From Planctomycetota bacterium (lineage in GTDB: Bacteria > Planctomycetota > UBA1135 > GCA-002686595): a DNA stretch of 9,090 nt. Within the stretch, counting starts at the first letter, position 1, and every line of letters begins with the position of its first letter. Under the pieces are notes generated by a model, which had not been told where the DNA came from, searched no databases, and saw nothing but the letters and a program-made list of their open reading frames with translations. This document shows positions 6,181 to 9,090 of the stretch, piece after piece. The translations under genes and the position numbers were made by a program. The stretch lies in contig JARGOW010000110.1 of the NCBI GenBank assembly GCA_029212955.1, positions 1 to 9,090 of the forward strand. Reading direction: 5' to 3'.

Positions 6181-8250
6181 CTATTTGGCGAGTCCTTCGT
6201 GGCGTAGAAGTGCGTCTGTCTTGGGTTCGCGCCCGCGGAAGGCCTTGAAAACCTCCATGGGGGGGACGCTGCCGCCCAACGCAAGAACCGTGTCAGCAAA
6301 ACGCCGACCGATTTTGGCCACTTCTTCTTCGTTGTCGAGGCCGGCTTCTTCGAAAGCAGCGAAAGCATCGGCGGAAAGGACTTCGGCCCATTTGTAGGAG
6401 TAGTAACCGGCCGCGTATCCACCCGCGAAGATGTGACTGAATCCGCAAAGGAAGCGATCATCGGGGAAGTCCGGCCCGGCCTGCGTGCGCAAGCGAATAC
6501 GCTCGGCCACGTCGTTGGGGGTTTCCTCCCCATCGGGGTTGTAGCGGTGGTGCAGTTCCAAGTCAGCTGAACTGAAGCTCACCTGGCGCAGCATGCCGGT
6601 TCCCGCGCGGAAGGTGCGGGAAGCCTTGAGCTTGGCGAACAAATCTGCGGGCAAGGGCTCGCCGCTTTCCCAGTGTCCCGTGAATCCCATGAGGGTGGGC
6701 TCGTGATAGCACCAGTTCTCCATGAATTGGCTGGGCAATTCCACGGCGTCCCAATCCACGTTCTCGATTCCCGAAACCATGCCGTGGTCGATCTTGGTCA
6801 GCATGTGCTGCAATCCGTGGCCAAACTCATGGAAGAGGGTGTTCACTTCGCCGAAAGCCAAGAGAGCCGGCTTGTCACCCACGGGTGGGGTGAAGTTGCA
6901 GACCAGGTAGGCCACGGGCAGGCGAACTTCGCCGTGGGCGTTGGTGCGGCTCAGGCAATTGTTCATCCATGCGCCGCCGCGCTTGTCGGCGCTGCGGGTG
7001 TAGGGATCCAGGAAGAACGCGGCCATGGGCTCGCCATCCAGGCTGGAAACCTCGTAGTAGGTCACGTCGGGGTTCCATGTGTCGACCTTGCCTTTCACCT
7101 GTTGGACCTTGACCCCGAATAGGCGACCGGCCAATTCAAAGAGCCCTTCCAGTACCTTGGGCATGGGGAAGTAGGGGCGCAGATCCTCGTCCGTGTAGTC
7201 GAAGAGTTTTTCGCGCATGCGCTCGGTCCAGAAGCCGATGTCCCAGCGGGCAAGGGGCTCGTCCTGACCGTTTTCCTTGGCGAAGGCGGAGAGTTCCTCG
7301 AAGTCCGTGACGGCGGCGTCGTAGGAGGCCACGCGCAGTTCTTCGAGCAGTTGCTCGGCGGCGGCCACGTCGGGGGCCATCTTGCGGGCCAGACTCAGGT
7401 CGGCGTAGGTTTCGAAACCTAGGATCTTGGCCACTTCGGCCCGGCGGCGCAGGATGTCCTTGATGACTTCGGTGTTGTCCTGTTCCCCGGAACTGGCGCG
7501 GGTGAAGTAGGCGCGATACACGCGCTCACGGAGGTCACGGTTCTTGGCGTGGGACAGGAAGGGACCAAAGCTCGGGTAGGCCAAGGTGATACGCCAGGGA
7601 CCTGCTTCGGCCGTGGCGTTTTCATCGGGATGCTGGCTGGCGGCCAGGCCCAGGGCGCTGGGGGGCAGGCCCGCCACATCTTCGGGAGAGGTCAAGTCCA
7701 TCTTGAACTCGTTGGTGGAGTCGAGCACGTTGTTTTTGAACTTGGTCGACAGGGCGGCCAATTCCTCTTGCAGGCGGTTGAACTCTTCCTTGGGTTCGCC
7801 GCGCAATGCCACACCGGACAATTCCGCATCGCGCAGCAAGCATTCGACAGCGCGTCGCTGTCCCGCATCCAAGCCCGCAAAGCCGGCGCTTTGCTCAAGT
7901 TCTTTCAAGCGGTCGTAGATCGCACCGCTTTGCCCGAGGGCCATGGAGAACTCGATCAACCGGGGCTGCATAGCCTCGTGGACCTCACGCAACTCGGGAG
8001 TGTTCGCCACGCTGGTTAGGTGCGAAACCATTCCCCAGACAAAGGACATGCGATCGTGGATGCGTTCCAAGGGAAGCACCATTCCCTCCCACGTGGCGGT
8101 GCCGTTGCTCTCCAAATCGGCCTGGGCCTTTTGAAGCTCCTCGAGCATGGCCTCCACGCCGGGGGTCACGTGCTCCGCTTGGAAGCTGGCAAACTGGGGA
8201 AGCCCGGTGGGGGCGAGGAGGGGATTTTCAGAAGTGGCGCTGGAGGACAT
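6181..8250 (-). CDS. prlC: M3-family zinc oligopeptidase (oligopeptidase A-like)
   Basis: A 689-residue thimet-type metallopeptidase that cleaves short peptides, including degraded signal peptides and proteolysis products, in the cytoplasm. The zinc site is complete: HEFGH (474-478) with catalytic Glu475, and Glu504 in VELPSQFMENW as third ligand. The C-terminal HIFAGGYAAGYYSYKWAEVL (606-625) carries the His/Tyr residues that stabilise the transition state in this family. The N terminus (NPLL at 9-12, LPQFASFQAEHVTP) matches the start of oligopeptidase A, and the length equals the roughly 680 residues of that enzyme, so ATG 8250 is well supported even though no Shine-Dalgarno match precedes it. 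There is no signal peptide or membrane segment. Peptidyl-dipeptidase Dcp is a close relative and is the main alternative; the N-terminal pattern favours oligopeptidase A. It is the first gene of a run with the desaturase and DinB-like genes downstream. Confidence 0.95.
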   Translation of the reverse strand: MSSSATSENPLLAPTGLPQFASFQAEHVTPGVEAMLEELQKAQADLESNGTATWEGMVLPLERIHDRMSFVWGMVSHLTSVANTPELREVHEAMQPRLIEFSMALGQSGAIYDRLKELEQSAGFAGLDAGQRRAVECLLRDAELSGVALRGEPKEEFNRLQEELAALSTKFKNNVLDSTNEFKMDLTSPEDVAGLPPSALGLAASQHPDENATAEAGPWRITLAYPSFGPFLSHAKNRDLRERVYRAYFTRASSGEQDNTEVIKDILRRRAEVAKILGFETYADLSLARKMAPDVAAAEQLLEELRVASYDAAVTDFEELSAFAKENGQDEPLARWDIGFWTERMREKLFDYTDEDLRPYFPMPKVLEGLFELAGRLFGVKVQQVKGKVDTWNPDVTYYEVSSLDGEPMAAFFLDPYTRSADKRGGAWMNNCLSRTNAHGEVRLPVAYLVCNFTPPVGDKPALLAFGEVNTLFHEFGHGLQHMLTKIDHGMVSGIENVDWDAVELPSQFMENWCYHEPTLMGFTGHWESGEPLPADLFAKLKASRTFRAGTGMLRQVSFSSADLELHHRYNPDGEETPNDVAERIRLRTQAGPDFPDDRFLCGFSHIFAGGYAAGYYSYKWAEVLSADAFAAFEEAGLDNEEEVAKIGRRFADTVLALGGSVPPMEVFKAFRGREPKTDALLRHEGLAK

Positions 8251-8585
8251 GGTCGGTGGGGCTGGGGCTCTGTGCGAAATTCAGGGCAGAGAATAGCCGA
8301 TTCAGGTCGTTATCGGTAAGTGGGAACGGGCTCCAGAGGGCTAGAAAAAGCCTTGCCCAGCATTTCCCTTACGGCCAGATGCCACCGGACCTCGGACGGG
8401 GTCCCACAGGCCGGTTGCACGGGTCCAGGGAGGACTGTTTGGAGGAGGGCGGCGTTGTGAGGCCCAGGCCCAAAACCATGGATTGGTCGCTTCCACGGTG
8501 GTTCTCGAAAGTCCAAACCCCCGCGCGGTCGGGCCCGGTTCCGTCGACGCGATTCTAGGCCTGAAGGCGGAAGATGCTGGGGGTA
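8251..8585. other. Non-coding upstream region of the peptidase gene
   Basis: These 335 bp lie between the terminator of the right-hand gene and the peptidase ATG. Open frames exist on both strands but look like chance in GC-rich DNA: no recognisable domain, compositionally odd protein (rich in Pro, Arg and Gly), and the minus-strand one would start inside the terminator hairpin at 8606. The stretch next to the peptidase (8277-8320) is more AT-rich than its surroundings and holds the promoter-like elements listed separately. I see nothing else in it. Confidence 0.55.
8279..8319 (-). promoter_or_regulatory. Weak candidate promoter of the peptidase gene, with a 7-bp direct repeat
   Basis: On the minus strand TATTCT (8295-8290) resembles a -10 box, with TTACCG (8319-8314) 18 bases upstream as a poor -35 match (three of six bases). 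A transcript would begin near 8283, giving a leader of roughly 33 bases. The word ATTCAGG (plus strand) occurs at 8279-8285 and again at 8300-8306, exactly 21 bp apart (two helical turns), flanking the -10-like box. This arrangement suits a regulator binding one DNA face, but short repeats of this size also arise by chance. Confidence 0.22.
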
Positions 8586-8618
8586 AGAAAAAGCGGCACC
8601 GCCCAAAGGGACGGTGCC
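8586..8618 (-). terminator. Intrinsic (Rho-independent) terminator of the right-edge gene
   Basis: GGCACCG (8595-8601) pairs perfectly with CGGTGCC (8612-8618), and CCC (8602-8604) can pair with GGG (8608-8610) across an AAA loop with one bulged base. Read on the minus strand, the stem is followed by GC and then five T (8592-8588). Stem, spacing and T-run fit a standard terminator placed about 50 bp after the TAG of the gene at 8667. It insulates the peptidase gene from transcription coming from the right. Confidence 0.85.
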
Positions 8619-8666
8619 ACTGAAATCAGCCGCGGGTTTGCACCTGCGGCATGGACCGGAGCCGGA

Positions 8667-9090
8667 CTACGGGAAGGTCACGCTCAGGCCGTTGGTGAAG
8701 TTGGAGCTACCCGCGCCGGCGGCGGTGTCACGGTACCAGCCCTGGAAGTGCCAGGTGTCGCCGGTCATGATCGTGATCGGGATGCTATCGGGGATCGTGC
8801 TGGGCACATCGAATCCGAATCCTGTGGTGGAGGTGCCGGAAGCATTGATCATGGTGCCAGCAGCATCGAATCCGCCGATGGAGTTCATGGGAGTTCCAGC
8901 CACGTTGAAGCGGTAGAACTGGGCGGTGGAAGTTCCGATCAAGCAGAACTGACCATTGCTGATCGGGACGCCAGCGGTGGCTTCGTTGCCGACCAGGAAA
9001 TATGCCAATTGGCCAACCGGACCGCTATTGACTTCCAGGTGCAAGTCGCTGCCAACTCCACTGCCCCAGGCTGCGGAAAGCACGGCCGGG
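8667..9090 (-). CDS. C-terminal end of a probable secreted planctomycete protein (5' partial)
   Basis: The frame stays open to the window edge (codons for Pro-Ala precede the GTG at 9083), so this is only the last ~141 residues of a longer protein. It is rich in Gly, Ser, Thr and Asn, nearly free of Lys, and has an all-beta look: LHLEVNSGPVGQLAYFLVG, FYRFNVAGTPMNSIGGFDA, FGFDVPSTIP, then TWHFQGWYRDT and the terminal SNFTNGLSVTFP. I recognise this ending as a recurrent C-terminal module on large extracellular proteins of some Planctomycetota; its job (surface attachment, sorting or ligand binding) is not known to me. The N-terminal part that would define the protein is missing. It stops at TAG 8669-8667 and is followed by the terminator at 8618-8586, so it is transcribed separately from the peptidase gene. 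Confidence 0.75.
   Translation of the reverse strand, partial: PAVLSAAWGSGVGSDLHLEVNSGPVGQLAYFLVGNEATAGVPISNGQFCLIGTSTAQFYRFNVAGTPMNSIGGFDAAGTMINASGTSTTGFGFDVPSTIPDSIPITIMTGDTWHFQGWYRDTAAGAGSSNFTNGLSVTFP

Noticed and set aside
8256..8558. Plus-strand 100-codon open frame upstream of the peptidase gene
   Set aside because: No recognisable domain, and its composition looks like chance.
8310..8606. Minus-strand 98-codon open frame between the terminator and the peptidase gene
   Set aside because: It would start inside the terminator hairpin, has no recognisable motif, and is rich in Pro and Arg as expected from translated non-coding GC-rich DNA.

Overview
The window looks like chromosomal DNA of an uncultured or little-studied member of the Planctomycetota. 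This is inferred from protein style, not from a marker gene. The supporting features are a large HEAT-repeat protein with the W..WW motif common in that phylum, a short ECF-type sigma factor of the TIGR02999-like type paired with a membrane Ser/Thr kinase, and a secreted-protein C-terminal module ending in SNFTNGLSVTFP. The DNA is GC-rich and densely coding. I see no rRNA, tRNA, CRISPR array, insertion sequence or integrase.

Layout. Positions 1-1949 (+) hold the 3' part of a HEAT-repeat protein fused to a glutamine-amidotransferase-like (ThuA/DJ-1-like fold) domain; its 5' end lies outside the window. It meets, tail to tail with only 13 bp between stop codons, a minus-strand run of five genes read from right to left. 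These are an M3 oligopeptidase (8250-6181), a membrane fatty-acid desaturase (6148-5279), a small DinB-like putative metalloprotein (5271/5286-4801), an ECF-type sigma factor (4699-4154) and a membrane-anchored Ser/Thr protein kinase with a TPR-like C-terminal half (4149-1963). At the right edge (9090-8667, minus) is the C-terminal end of a probable secreted protein, closed by a clear intrinsic terminator at 8618-8586. The only sizeable non-coding stretch is 8251-8666.

How the genes work together. The sigma factor and kinase are four bases apart, and the kinase ribosome-binding site lies inside the last sigma codons, so they form a regulatory pair. A kinase-controlled sigma factor without an anti-sigma factor is the natural hypothesis. 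The peptidase, desaturase and DinB-like gene are also tightly spaced (32 bp, then 7 bp or an 8-bp overlap) and are probably co-transcribed. Peptide turnover and membrane-lipid desaturation have no obvious shared pathway. A 101-bp gap with no convincing terminator or promoter separates them from the sigma/kinase pair, so read-through is possible.

Nothing here clearly forms a new defence or mobile system. The observations most worth following are the sigma/kinase pair with its altered activation segment, the HEAT/amidotransferase-like fusion, and two small symmetric or repeated sites upstream of the desaturase and peptidase genes.
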